This document shows positions 45,280-57,000 of a stretch of 64,000 bases of DNA, one piece after another. The DNA is taken from NCBI GenBank assembly GCA_914767715.1, contig OU612075.1:17546001-17610000 (forward strand), given 5' to 3'. Position 1 is the stretch's first letter. Every line of letters begins with the position of its first letter. Both the position numbers and the translations under genes were made by a program. Below the pieces are notes generated by a model that searched no databases, was not told the DNA's origin, and saw only the letters and a list, made by a program, of their open reading frames with translations. Origin of the DNA: Membranipora membranacea (Eukaryota; Bryozoa; Gymnolaemata; Cheilostomatida; Membraniporidae).

Positions 45280-46110
45280 CCTGATGTCTCAATTGATGAT
45301 TCTTAGCTCCTAGCGCCGACTTCAGCGTCGTGACTTCCGGAACGTTAAAAACTCATGATCCTTTTTCCGTTTCCGGATCATTTACCGGTAAACCAATAAG
45401 GAACAGCTTTAAATCTGTCCGGGGTTCGGGGCAGGATCTGTCAACAGTGGGCAACCAGGCAGTAGACAGTTCCAGTCTTTGGCAGTTCTAACAAAAAAGA
45501 ACCGGCGATAGTGCAGAGTGTTGGTAGATGGAATGAAATACTGATGTACATGGCATCTGCTGGAGTGGTGTTTTGATCTAGGCACATGCTCATTGATGAT
45601 GTGAGGAGCATTAAAGTGGTAGGTGCGAAAGACCTGCAGTCGTCTACGCTTACCGCGGTCATCCAGTGGTTGAAGGTCAAGCTTTGAGAGAAGACCGGTG
45701 GTGCTGGTCTTTCTGTCGCTGCGCCAGATGCCACAGATGAGCCGGGCTGCACCACGCTGAACTGCTTGGAGTTGGGTCTCTACAGTCTGGGTAAGAGTAT
45801 CCCAAGCGCTGGATGCATACTCGAGTACCGGTCTCACTAGCTGTTTGTAGGCAGTGGAGCGAATGTATTCTGATGTTGTGAGGACATTACGTCGTATGAA
45901 GGCTAGGGTGACATTTGCCTTACTAGTGAGTTTGGCTATGTGTTCGTGCCAGGTAAGTTTTGAGTCAACATACACACCAAGGTATTTGGTGTAGCTGGTG
46001 CGGGGTATCTCGATGTTGTGGAGTTTGTAGGAGTTCTCTGATGGGCGTTTCTTCCTTGTGAAACAAATATGCTCACATTTACAAATATGCTTCACACCCT
46101 TGTAGGCTAC
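45280..46110 (-). mobile_element. 5'-truncated LINE of a second family
   Basis: Only the C-terminal part of an ORF2 plus a 3' tail remains. The tail (cacctgatgtctcaa...cttagctcctagcgccga) recurs in decayed form at 48066-48330. The family differs from the LINE at 11213-13957, because the region after the reverse transcriptase is not alignable beyond YLGVYVDSKLTWHEHI-like positions. Confidence 0.8.
45409..46095 (-). pseudogene. LINE ORF2 C-terminal fragment
   Basis: 228 codons with no stop, beginning near FTRKKRPSENSYKL and containing TKYLGVYVDSKLTWHEHI, LVRPVLEYASSAWD, LQAVQRGAARLICGIWRSD and RTAKDWNCLLPGC. These are the standard motifs after the reverse transcriptase thumb in CR1/Jockey-type elements. 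The catalytic YADD core is absent, so it cannot be active alone. The first Met is not a real start. Confidence 0.88.
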
Positions 46111-47700
46111 ATAGGTAGTTACAACTACGATTTGATGAACTGTCTAAATTATGACACAATATTTAAAGCTTTGCAAGGACTGTAGGAGTCAGTTTTGAGT
46201 TTAGTCACTAGCTAGTCAGGCGGGCGCCTCGGATTCTCTTTCACAGTGACAGTCACCACTCACTCACTCACTGAGTCAGACCTTATCTTGGAGAACTTAA
46301 CAAACTAACATGAGCAAATAAGTTTTACTAAACACCTACATTGGGTTTCTGAGTGCCTTATAGGGATATGACCTTTGCTCAGAGACAAAGATTATAGTGT
46401 TCTTCTGCAGTAAGTAACAAATAATTTCATTCAAACATAGATTGAATCTTTCCAAAACTTGTTTGTCAATAATGTATTGTTGCATCCGGTTACATTATTA
46501 AATATTCTTGGTGATAAATATGTAGATAATTTGTGTGCAGTCATCTGTTCTTAGCCAATACTTTAATTGAGTTTCTCTGTTCTCAACACAGAGCAGACAA
46601 TCCCATAATCAATAACAAACTGTAGAGTGGACAACTCCTCTTTTCAGTTTTATTTATTTGTTTTCTTGATATTGGCATCTTAATAATTGTTACCAAAATG
46701 TTGTCCATGCAGTGCAGTGCAAACAATAATAAAAAAGGAATTAAATCAGATCAGATACAGAAATAACTATCAATTACTTGCTCAATTGAAAAAGCACATG
46801 CACAATATCTATACTTTTAGTTGTGCTATTTAATTTACATTCATTCATCAAGCATAAATCATTCAAACATAATTTTTTTGATGACCTTTTTCTTAGTCTC
46901 AACTGAGATTTTTTTCCCCCTTTTTCTTGATGGCAGATTTTGAAAAATATTCTAATTGAATGAAAGTTATGCCAATAAAGTTAAAAAAAGAAGACATCTT
47001 TCAATTTTAGTGAGCAAGGCATTTTGACAGCCAAATTATTGCGATTATTTTGCTAAAAATCCTTCTCATTTGGTCTTTCAACTAGACAAAATTCATACCA
47101 AAATCATTCACAAGGAATTTATATAGATCCATCAATGAGTAAGTCATTTTGGAACGATAGGTCTCGCTCACTTAGCTAGGAATGATCAGAAAGTGATTTG
47201 TTAATCGAAAAAATCCTCTGGTTTACAATTATTCGGAGAGGAAAACTAATTTAACGGTATTCTGAATAGTGTTTTTGATAAAATATTTCTCTGGAAGCAG
47301 GGAGAATTCTCCCTGCTGGAAGGTACCAAATCTTATATATAAACAATCAATATAACATACAATACATCGTTTTATTCTAAACAATCCTACGAAGTTGTTA
47401 TTTTTTCCCTATTTTTGTTCATAATTACTTCTTGAGGACTGTATTCATATTAAGTTTCGGGACATCTATTTGTTGCCTGTGATATGTATATCTATATACA
47501 TAAATTGTAGTTGTCAATCAATGCAATCAATGAGATCATGCACATAATAAATGACAATATCTCAATATATCCTTCCAGAGTTCAGTTATGAAGAATTGTT
47601 AATTGCTCTTGATGTATGCCATCTATCAATGATTTTTTATTTCAACTCGCTGATTGCCACTGACGTAAAACTTCAAATGATCCTACTCACCCGATGCATA

Positions 47701-47908
47701 AAGGAATTATTTTTAATGACTCCACACAAGCAAATAGATGTTGCACTGAGAAGAGACGTTGCAGCTTCTTCATTCTGTGAGAACAACTTTTATGTGAGCT
47801 GAAGATTTTCAGTTCCGTTTTTACCCAGAGCATCCCGTGGTCCATTTTGATTATCACATGGTAATATTGGATCAGATAATAAAACTGAACTAAAACTATA
47901 TTAAACTA
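47701..47908. repeat. Dispersed repeat, copy 2
   Basis: Counterpart of 43402-43652 (shared gaattatttttaatgactc, ctgagaagagacgttgcagc, gaacaacttttatg, aactaaaactatattaaac). Identity looks moderate, with small indels. Confidence 0.65.
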
Positions 47909-48065
47909 GCTATGACACATAGCTTTCAGAAAAAAATACAGTCAGGGTTGGTGGTGGTATCGGTTGGCGGTTGATTCTTACAATTTTATGTTGGTAACAA
48001 TTAGTATCTTAATTCGCTAAATAATATCCCTAAATGGACTGCTAATTAGTAGTGCCAAAATATAA

Positions 48066-48330
48066 TTATGGGTTTCTCACCTGATTTCTCACCTGACGAT
48101 TTTTAGCTCCTTACGCCGGCTATCCATCATGACTCCAGGAACCTTTGTATTCCTGAGTCCTACATCGTTTACATTAGTGGAAATGCTATAAGCCAAAGTT
48201 ATGGGCAGTGTCAGAGCTATGAAAAGCCGACTATCTGGTGGTACAGAGTTCCACTCTTTGATCGTTCTTTAAAGAAAAATTGGCTATAGTGCAGGGTTTT
48301 AGTTGATTTTATTGTTTCAACTTTCTCAAC
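48066..48330 (-). repeat. Decayed LINE 3' end
   Basis: The string ctcacctgattctc, then gatttttagctccttacgccg and later ttctttaaagaaaaattggctatagtgcagggt, parallels the 3' part of the LINE fragment at 45280-46110 (gattcttagctcctagcgccg; aacaaaaaagaaccggcgatagtgcagagt). Frames are broken. Confidence 0.65.
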
Positions 48331-50522
48331 TTCTATTGGCTTGATTTTCCGACCACTTTAAGAGTATTAGATACTTATGCAAAGTCTTTGAATGGTTTCT
48401 ACTTAATACGGCTACAAATGTTGGTTCCTTTATTCTTGCCAAATCCGTATCCCTTTTTCTTGTCAGAAACAGATTTTTATATTTATTATCAAAAATGCCT
48501 GAAATAGCAATGTTGGCAATCATTTTTGCTGATGAAGGCATATGGCATATGTATATCTATCTTACATGTGTATTGCCTGAGATGTACAAATTGCCTTGGT
48601 GGCAGCAATTTCAAATTCAATATCAATCTGTCTTGCCACATAACAGAGGGATTATGAAAATCTATAGCTAAAAAGATGCAAAAATGCTGTCTGTACTTGC
48701 TCTACAGAACCTCACCAGGGCGTTGCTGCCTTTCAAATAATGTATCTCTGTAATTTTTGTTACACCTTATCCTTATTTCAATAATTATGCGCTGTAATTA
48801 TTCAAAGTCCATGAAATATTGGGTATACATGATTGTAGTGAAGATTGTAAATCCAGCAAAAACTGGTTAGGAGAAAATCATAAAACAATAAAATTTAGGA
48901 CATGTTATAATCTCATGTACAGCACACCATCAGGGGTTATTGCTAATGCCACGACACCAGGGGGTTCCTGATACGAATACGAATAATATTATAATAATTT
49001 TATCAATCATTGCAACACGTACTTAGCAAAAAAACTTTTTCGGTTGAACTGCCAATGATGACTGGTCATTTTCGCCTTTGTTTATTAATATGATGCCGTA
49101 GGTATCTTAATGACATCGCAATTCATAACGGTCTCCAGGGTGTGTATTATATAATACGCCCCTGTTCATCCTACAGACTTACAGTAATTTAATTTACCAA
49201 AGCACAGAGAGTCACTGAGGGATATTTAATAGATTTTTTTCTACTCAGCATCACATTATTGATTTGGAGCTGTCTAGTCGTGGTCGATTGTTTTCTACTT
49301 AATATTACTGACTGTCAAATTTGTTATGGGAGGTAAAAGAAGTCTGCTAAGTATGGTATGTAGGCTAGCAAGATATGCTTTGTTCAAATTTTGAAATCAA
49401 ATTTTACACATCATAAATATTGTGATGATGCTGCCAGCTCATTCTAACCAGGAGAGCGTCAGGGATTTTGCACTTTCGATACATACAACAGTTAACCATT
49501 TTACACATTGTAGCCTAAATACAATAATTCCTAGTCTGAGGAATAAAATTTATTATTTCTACTATCATTGAAAGCGATCAGGTATTCTATAATATGTATC
49601 TAAGGTGTAGCTGTTTTTTGTACAATTAGTACAATGTCTTAATAAACATATGTCAATTTAAAACTATCCACCCCATGTGTCTATAAAAGGCATTTTGAAG
49701 TTAAAGACCCTAAACCCCGTATACTAAAAATTCCACTACCAATGGCTGGCTTGTTCAGTTTATTGGAGTTTGCTGCACACTCTTGCTGGTCATCGACGGC
49801 CAGTCATATTAAGATTTCTAGTTCCTAGGATGCATCAGATTATTAAAAAATAGGGCATTAAGACACCTCACCAACTAAGGCTTATGCTCAATAGGTCAAT
49901 CTTTCATTGAATTTCAATTTTTACACCATCAAAACTCTAAATGTGTATTTACGCATGCATGCATGCATGAGTATTATTTTTAGCTCAGTGGCAATTCATG
50001 GTTCAAGACATTCCAGTTATCTTGAAAAAAGTGAATACAAAAACTTTGAAGTACCTGGTATATATCTAAAATTATCATCAAGTATCCATTTCTAATCATA
50101 ATTTAATTACCAGGTCCAATTCAAAACTGCAACAACTATATTCAAAAAAACCTTGATCTCTTCATAAACTAAATTAGCCTTTTTTGTACTCTTCCTTTTC
50201 ATAATAAGGGGTAAATAATCAAATCAGTAATTTCATTATGTTCACACGACCTACAGATAATAGCCTCTCACTCCAGTGCAAACTTAAAACACTTAATTTT
50301 TGCGTTGAAAATGAAAATAAGCGTTTGTTTTGCAATTTTAGAAATACATTCAGACATAGACCTTTATTTTATGATCAGTCAAAATTGAAGAAAAATTATT
50401 TCAAATCATCACTGAAACTCCGTCTCTTTTTAAAAAAAAAAAATTAATCGACTGCCATTAATAAAAAATTCGAAGAATGCTTTCCATCAGAAGTAAAAAA
50501 AATTGTTTTTATATATTCCCAG

Positions 50523-53500
50523 CTGGTGAGCGGAGAAGGCTTGAAGAAGGACAGAGGCTTCTCGTGGGTGGTCCTATTCGCCTCCTTTATAGACCATGTG
50601 TTCAGTATCGGCTTCAGTTACTCTGTGCTCGGAGTACTGACTATCCATCAGATGCATTACTTTGACGTATCTGTCAGTCAGAGCAGCCTGATTGGCAGCG
50701 TGCATCTCGGCGTTTTCCTCATCGGAGGTAAGTTTGTTATCCAGCTAGAATATTCAAAGATTTTCTCTACATTAAAAGAGTAGATGATTGTATTTACTAT
50801 TGGATTCATTAAAAAAAGGATTAGCTTTGCATCAGACTGATGCTGAAAATTTTTTGTTAGAAGCAACAACTTTTTGGTGATAACACCAGACTTACCAAAT
50901 TCATTGCTCATCAATTTCGAATGAGAAACGGACATCAAAGATACGATTTCATAAATTCATGTTAAACTCAAAAATTTGCTAAAACCCGTTGAATGATAAT
51001 GCTGTTTGCTAAGAAACAGAAGATTGGGCTGCCCCTAAAGAGGGACGCAAGGTGCCCTAATCCTCATACTGAGAATGTGATACATTCTAGAAAACTAGAA
51101 TGCATCCTAGAGGTGAGGCCATAGAGGACCTCCTAATCATAAGTGTGCAGCAAGCTGCCATAACTGAACTGGCACTAATCGGCCATTGGCAGTGACACTT
51201 TGATCTTAGCCAATAGGCCGTTGAATGATAATAGTGAGCAGTTAAAATCTATTGTAAATTTTGTAATTTCCTTCCTGATTGTGTTTTATCTATTTACTCA
51301 GTATAACAATGTACACTTTTTTCTGCAGCTCCCGTAGCCTCCATGATAGTAAAACACACAAGTTGTCGTAAAGTACAGTTAGTGGGTGGAGTACTTGTCG
51401 TTGCTGGCTTAGTGTCATGCTACATGGTAACATCATACGTTCTCGTACATCTTATGTTTGGAGTTGTCGCTGGTAAGTAATAGTGTAGACCAAGGCTGCC
51501 CATCCAGTGGCCCTGGGATGCAGCCCCCGACCCGACTCGCATGAGAAAAGCGCGTAGTCGCGGAAACAATTTTCACCCCTATATTTATTTCATTCCTCAT
51601 TTGTACAATAATAAGGAAGCTCTACATCTTGTCACAGCATTTTGGAATTCCCAAACCATTGCATTTGAGTGAGCTCCAATAAATAAATTCCCCACTGCAG
51701 AGATGAAAATACTGCACAGCCATATGTGAATGTTTGATTTATTGTGAGGTTGGGGCCCCAAGGGAGATTGCAATATGTTGATGCGGCCCCCTCAATGAAA
51801 AGGTTGGGTACCCCTGGTGTAGACAATGAGTTGCCTCTGATTTGTTGGTGGGACGTAGACCCAACTGCCAATCAGATCAGAGCCAACAAAAGAGCAAGTA
51901 ACGATGTGGGGATTTTATGAATGAAAAAGTTTGTCCTGGAGTGAGAACTAGGACGTCTTTCATATTATTAAATTGCACAGGTCACTTCATTTATTCATTT
52001 ATTCATTTGAGAAGTCAGTTTTTCATTCATTGTCACTGATCATTAAAATCTGTCAATCAATCCATTGAACGGGTATTGCCGAGGAAGTTCAAAATTTAGA
52101 TAAAACTAAACCAATGTATGTAATGAGAATGCAATGTATGTAATGAGAATGCCAGTATACTACCTTTTGCCGGCCTTTTGCTTCTTTTTTTAAATACCTT
52201 GACATATTTTTCTTATTTTCTAGCTGTAGGACAGTCATGTGTATACACAGCTAGTTCTGAGATACTAGGACACCACTTCAAGCGTCACCTCTATCTCGCC
52301 ACAGCTACCGTTATTCTCGGATTCTTTGTCGGCTTCATGGTTTTCCCAGTGCTGTCCCAGTATCTAGTTAGTCATTACGGATACAACGCCGGCATGGCTA
52401 TGATGGGAGCGATGCAGACAGTGCATATCTTGAATGCCGTTGTCTACACAGAAACCAAACTACACGACGGCCGATACGACGAGGAGACAGGAAGTGAGGG
52501 CGACGAGAAGCTGGACTCGATCTCAACCTCAACGAACTCCACTGTAGAACCTAATAAAGGGGAGAAGCTGTCAGATGAGGAAGAGAGCATCGGCAGCCGG
52601 CAGCAGGATAATCTGAGCACAATACAGAAACTTATGGAGTTAGCTAAATGTCCTAAGGTAGACTGTTTGTCAAAGACAACTCCTTGGTTTAGCATTGAAT
52701 ACAAAACGTGAACTTGAAGATTTACCCATTTTCAGCAGCTCATGATTTCATCTTTTTCTTCTCAATAAAGTGCTGTAGGCAGATAACTCTATCATCAAAG
52801 AACAACAATGTAACTGTGTAATGGGTAGTTCACAACTTTTTCTGGATAAGAGTTATAATCTTTTCTTTATCATTTTGCGTGACTTATCTTACAGATATGG
52901 ACATTTATCGTATGTGGGCTCATCTGGAGTATCGGATCGACAGCATTCTTTGCCCTTATCAATGATTTTATGCTGGAAATGGTAAGTGTCCTAAAATTTT
53001 ACTAAAAGAAATGAACTTTGAGTTGAAACTATAAGCTGAAACTGAAAGTGCCTGGAGAATTTCTAATAGCAAATTAACAATAGCCAAAGTAGGACACCAT
53101 GAACAAATTCTATATCTCTAAACTGAGGTTTATTAAGTTTAGATTTCAAGACCATGAGACTGAGTATCACTTTCTTTCAGATTCATCTAACAGAAGAGGA
53201 GGCCGCTGAAGGGGTGACCATTCTTGGAGGCGCTGCTTTTATCGGTGTGTTACTCATATGCGCTATAAGTCAGCTGGAGTTTGACAGGCTGATTGTGCAG
53301 GTTATATCATGTACTGTGTATGGTGTTATATCTATACTAGTCAGCTATGTCACCAACAAGGTAATTATCTTCAGTGGTCTGCACTGTTAAAGTATTCGAG
53401 CTGAGACGCTATCAAATTTTCCCGAATTATCAGACCTATATAAGGGTTGATCCAATTTGCCTGCATTCCAGTTGCTTCCCTCCACTGGTCATGCCGCAGT

Positions 53501-55243
53501 GACGTGACCAGTGGAGGGAAGCAACTGGAATGCAGGCAAATTGGATCAACCCTTATATAGGTCTGATAATTCGGGAAAATTTGATAGCGTCTCAGCTCGG
53601 ATACAGGAAAACGAACCAAATTTGGTAATTAGACCTGACCATAGCATGGCAGGAGAATAGTCCCTTCTATTTGATGTAGATGTGAGTGCTTGTCTCTCAT
53701 CGGATAATATTTTGCTGATAAAAATTGGTAATCTTTATGTAGTGTTCAAACTCCATTCTAGATCAAATTATACCTAGGTAAGTATGATCGTGTGCATACT
53801 AACTAACTCACCATAACCGTCTAACTATCATATCTATCTATCTTCCTATATATCTTGCTATCCTCACAGGAATATGGCAAACAATCAAAATATTCTATCA
53901 TGAATGATCCCAATTGAATAAAATTTTTGAGTTGTAGTCTTGAGGATGATACATAACCATAACATTCACAATCGAGTTGTTTGCTATTTGATCGTAGAGA
54001 AGCAACACCAAGTTTTATATCATGGACATAATTATGATAATTCAGCGCGTTCATACATATACATAGACATATATATATATATTCTCACCAAGATTTATGG
54101 AAATTAGCTCCAGTGACCTGAGTTCACACAGGTCTCAAATATCTAAAAGAATTGTTAACTGATTTTCTTACTTATATTAAAGTTTATATTTGTATCGCAG
54201 GCGTATTACTACGGGTGTATGGCAGGCTACGGTATAGCTTACGGAGCTCAGATAGCCAATCTGATGGCTGTATCACATGATATGTGTGGTGTAGAGATGA
54301 TGGTTGTACTATTCGCCTGTGAAGTCTGCTTTGAGGGTATCGGCAGCCTGATAGGGGCACCTATATGCAGTAAGTAAACAGTTATCGCTGTTATCATGGT
54401 ATGACTTGCAAGTGTGTAGGCGATTGTGATAAGTTGGAAAGAGATTCCCCTTAATTAGGATCTGTCAAAATTATTTTCTTGAAACCTTTATTAAATTGGG
54501 TGGGGGGTAATGCAATGTTTAATCATGACTGCATATTTTATCTGCTCGTTGATAACTGAGTCGCTTTTGAGGAAAAAGAATTAGCAAATGGGATATGTTG
54601 GTGAACAGCTGACTATGTTTTCTAGCAATGCATCACCAATCATTTTTCTAATTGACAGGTTGGCTTGCTGAGACATACAGTTTTCAAGCCGGCCTTATAT
54701 TTGCTGGAGCTATGGATGGGCTGGCTAGTTTGACAGTTCTACCACTAATCTTCCTAAAAGCCAGAGAGAAAAGATTAAAGGCAGCGACTCAACCGAGGGA
54801 ACCTGAAGGAATCTCAAATGATATTTCATCAAAATCTCAGGTAGGATTAACGGATGGCTTCAAACTCTGCATTACAGCGGCATAGTATCCCCCAGGGGTA
54901 ATCCCCTAAACTCAAAATCATCAACGGTAAAAAAGGGAAGCAGATTTCTGGCATCTCTGTGTTGATTACATGTTTATATATAATATTACTATATAATTAT
55001 ATATATATATAACTATATAAATTCTACCTATAAACTTGAACCGTACATCAGACACCGATTTTAATCTGATCAGTGGTCTTGATTTTGTATTACTATATCA
55101 TCTTTTAATTGCAGGCTACCATTCCGAAAAGTGATGTATATGTGAACAGAGCCATAGACATCAACAATCCAGATAATGATGAGGAACTATCTCACAACAT
55201 GTCTCAAGAGCAAACCTATCAAAATAATAACAACGGACATTGA
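50523..55243 (+). CDS. SLC16/monocarboxylate-transporter-like MFS protein (5' exon missing)
   Basis: Eight exons: 50523-50727, 51329-51472, 52224-52657, 52895-52981, 53181-53360, 54201-54369, 54659-54840, 55115-55243, giving 509 residues with consistent phases. The N-terminal KDRGFSWVVLFASFIDHVFS has the position and character of the TM1 signature of monocarboxylate transporters. Later come FGVVAAVGQSCVYTASS, ILGFFVGFMVFPVLSQYL, a long acidic Ser-rich central loop (DEETGSEGDEKLDS), FFALINDF, LEFDRL and WLAETYSFQAGLIFAGA. Twelve membrane segments, six on either side of the loop, fit the family. Substrate cannot be told. The first exon begins after an AG without a Met, so a start exon lies upstream. 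The C-terminus is polar and ends NNNGH. AATAAA at 55386-55391. Confidence 0.85.
51491..51816. mobile_element. hAT-type MITE with 8-bp target duplication
   Basis: Element of 326 bp bounded by CAAGGCTGCCCATCC and, in reverse complement, CAGGGGTACCCAACC, which are typical hAT terminal repeats. The 8-bp target duplication GTGTAGAC occurs at 51483-51490 and 51817-51824. It has no coding capacity. It lies in the second intron of the SLC16-like gene. Confidence 0.95.
53392..53604. repeat. Foldback element with 95-bp perfect arms
   Basis: Arms 53397-53491 and 53505-53599 are exact reverse complements around a 13-nt spacer (tgccgcagtgacg); five more bases on each side pair with one mismatch. The lack of divergence points to a recent origin. 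It starts 32 bp after the donor of the exon ending at 53360. Confidence 0.97.
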
Positions 55244-55385
55244 AAATTAAAATATTGAATACGATGCATTTTACTACTTGATCTATTTTGTTAATATAAT
55301 TTTAATAGTAAATCTATTTTTTTTAATTAGTTTTATAGCTTTCATTTGCTTTAACATGGGTTTTGGTTAAAAGCATATTATCATA

Positions 55386-55391
55386 AATAAA
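55386..55391 (+). terminator. Polyadenylation signal of the SLC16-like gene
   Basis: AATAAA about 140 bp after the stop codon. Confidence 0.55.
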
Positions 55392-56234
55392 AAATGTCAT
55401 TTGTCTGAAATATTTGTCAACCTCAACTACTAAATGACCAAAGTTGTTTCATAGCGCAATTGAATTCAAAGGAATGGAAGCCCCGAAACCAGCAGAACAG
55501 CTGTCCGTCAGTCTGAAAAGTTATCAGTGATCAGATTCAGATATCATCAATAAGGAAACTCTCTTCTCTTTATGGAGCTGATACTGAATGTTAACAGGAG
55601 CATTTGAAAAAAGGAAACAATGGATTAAAGTTTGTTATTCTTAGAGTCAGATAACATATCCGACAAAGGTTTAATACCAGATATATGTTTTTAAATAAAA
55701 GGGTGCAACAGATAATAAAGTCCTAAGTCAATGTGAACGTGAACCTTGTAAATTGTAATTATTGTTCATTATTGTTATGTAGGTCAATGCATGCTAAATA
55801 AGCGATTTACACGACAACACAGTGTCGTGGACAACCAACAATGAAAATAATTTTACCATTATGGATTCTACAAATAATCATTACCATTTTTCAGGTTGGA
55901 GCTTTTGCCAGTGATAACAATCTTTGCATTGATGAAGTCTCCAATGATTTCAAAAGATGTTAGAATCAGCGTATGAATGGGGCGTATAGCAACTTAATTT
56001 GAGGTAGAGAATAAAATGATGTGAACTTGTGCTCTCTACTAGTAGACTGATGTTCTCTAGTTCTGTTCTCAGGTCAGTAGGGAGCAAACACGTGCAAACT
56101 TTGTCAGAAAACAGAAAAATTTCACTGAATAGACCTAGTTTACCAATTCAGATTGAGTTCAATTGGGATTTAATGGCCATTCTACACGACGCGCACAGAA
56201 AAAAAATTCAAATTTTTAAATTAGAACACATTCC

Positions 56235-56490
56235 CCTTTTTGCGGGTGCCCTGGCTGCCCTGGTTTCGAGCCCTGGTTTCGAGCCCTGGGAAGCTGGGTG
56301 CGCCAGAAGGGCCCCAGTCCTTCAGGGGTGCCCTGGTTTTGAGCCCTGGGAAGTTGGGTGCGCCAGAAGGGCCCCAGCCCTTTGGGGGTGCCCTGGTTTC
56401 GAGCCCTGGGAAGCTGGATGAGCCAAAACGGCCCCAGCTCTTCGGGGGTGCCCTGGTTTCAATCCCTTGGCAGCTAGGTGCGCCTGGTTT
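56235..56490. repeat. GC-rich 60-bp minisatellite, about 4 copies
   Basis: The unit ggtgccctggtttcgagccc, continuing tgggaagctgggtgcgccag and aagggccccagcccttcggg, is repeated four times with several substitutions. It stands out in base composition from the AT-rich surroundings. Open frames through it on both strands are repeat artefacts. Confidence 0.88.
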
Positions 56491-57000
56491 CGAGGCGAAG
56501 ACTTGCCGCCATTTTCAATCCATGGTTGAAAAACAAAAAGCCCTAAACCGTAAGTATTTGATGTACAATACAATTTTATGAAGTCAAACGTTTGATAAAA
56601 TAAAACCCATCACCACAAAATTTTGCTGTCACTTTTGTAAATAAAACCCAAAACAATCTAACTTCATAAAAATTCAAACTTTGATGGAGTAGAAAGTTTA
56701 ATTAAAATAAATCAGATCACCATTAACTATCTTGTTGATCAAAATGCTGATCACAGGGCTTCAGAAGTTTTAGTCAAATGATCAAACTGAGGGTTATTGA
56801 TGTGACTAATGCGGGTTGTTTGGACAGATGTCTGGGAGGCAAAGCATGGGTAACAATTTGCAAAGCTACGGTAATGGTCTGTTCCCTATATGGTCATGGT
56901 AATGATTTTAGTATAAAATGAAGGTATAGCTCCTGTATGGTTTCAGTTTTCATACTTCATTTACATTGCATCATCCACATAAGAGCGATTGAAATATCAA

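Larger units (their letters stand above)
44279..50522. other. Interval between HERC2 and the SLC16-like gene, repeat-rich
   Basis: It must contain the HERC2 5' untranslated exon and promoter, as well as the first exon(s) of the SLC16-like gene, but I could not place either. Visible contents are a SINE (44977-45192), a truncated LINE (45280-46110), a perfect 20-bp palindrome (47297-47316), a dispersed repeat (47701-47908), a decayed LINE 3' end (48066-48330) and a (GCAT)n run near 49950. Confidence 0.6.
55244..57000. other. Interval between the two transporter genes
   Basis: It contains the SLC16-like 3' untranslated region (AATAAA at 55386-55391), a GC-rich 60-bp minisatellite (56235-56490) and the promoter region of the SLC18B1-like gene. 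No gene is supported here. Confidence 0.6.

Noticed and set aside
50526-50528. GTG at 50526 as translation start of the SLC16-like gene
   Set aside because: A splice acceptor (cccag) precedes it at 50518-50522, and non-ATG initiation is unlikely in an animal gene. A start exon upstream is more probable.
53371-53619. 82-codon frame across the foldback
   Set aside because: The frame lies wholly in the inverted repeat and the intron, with no coding signature.
56029-56581. Pro/Gly-rich frames over the 60-bp minisatellite
   Set aside because: Frames are open on both strands because 60 is divisible by three. There is no splice context, signal peptide or domain.
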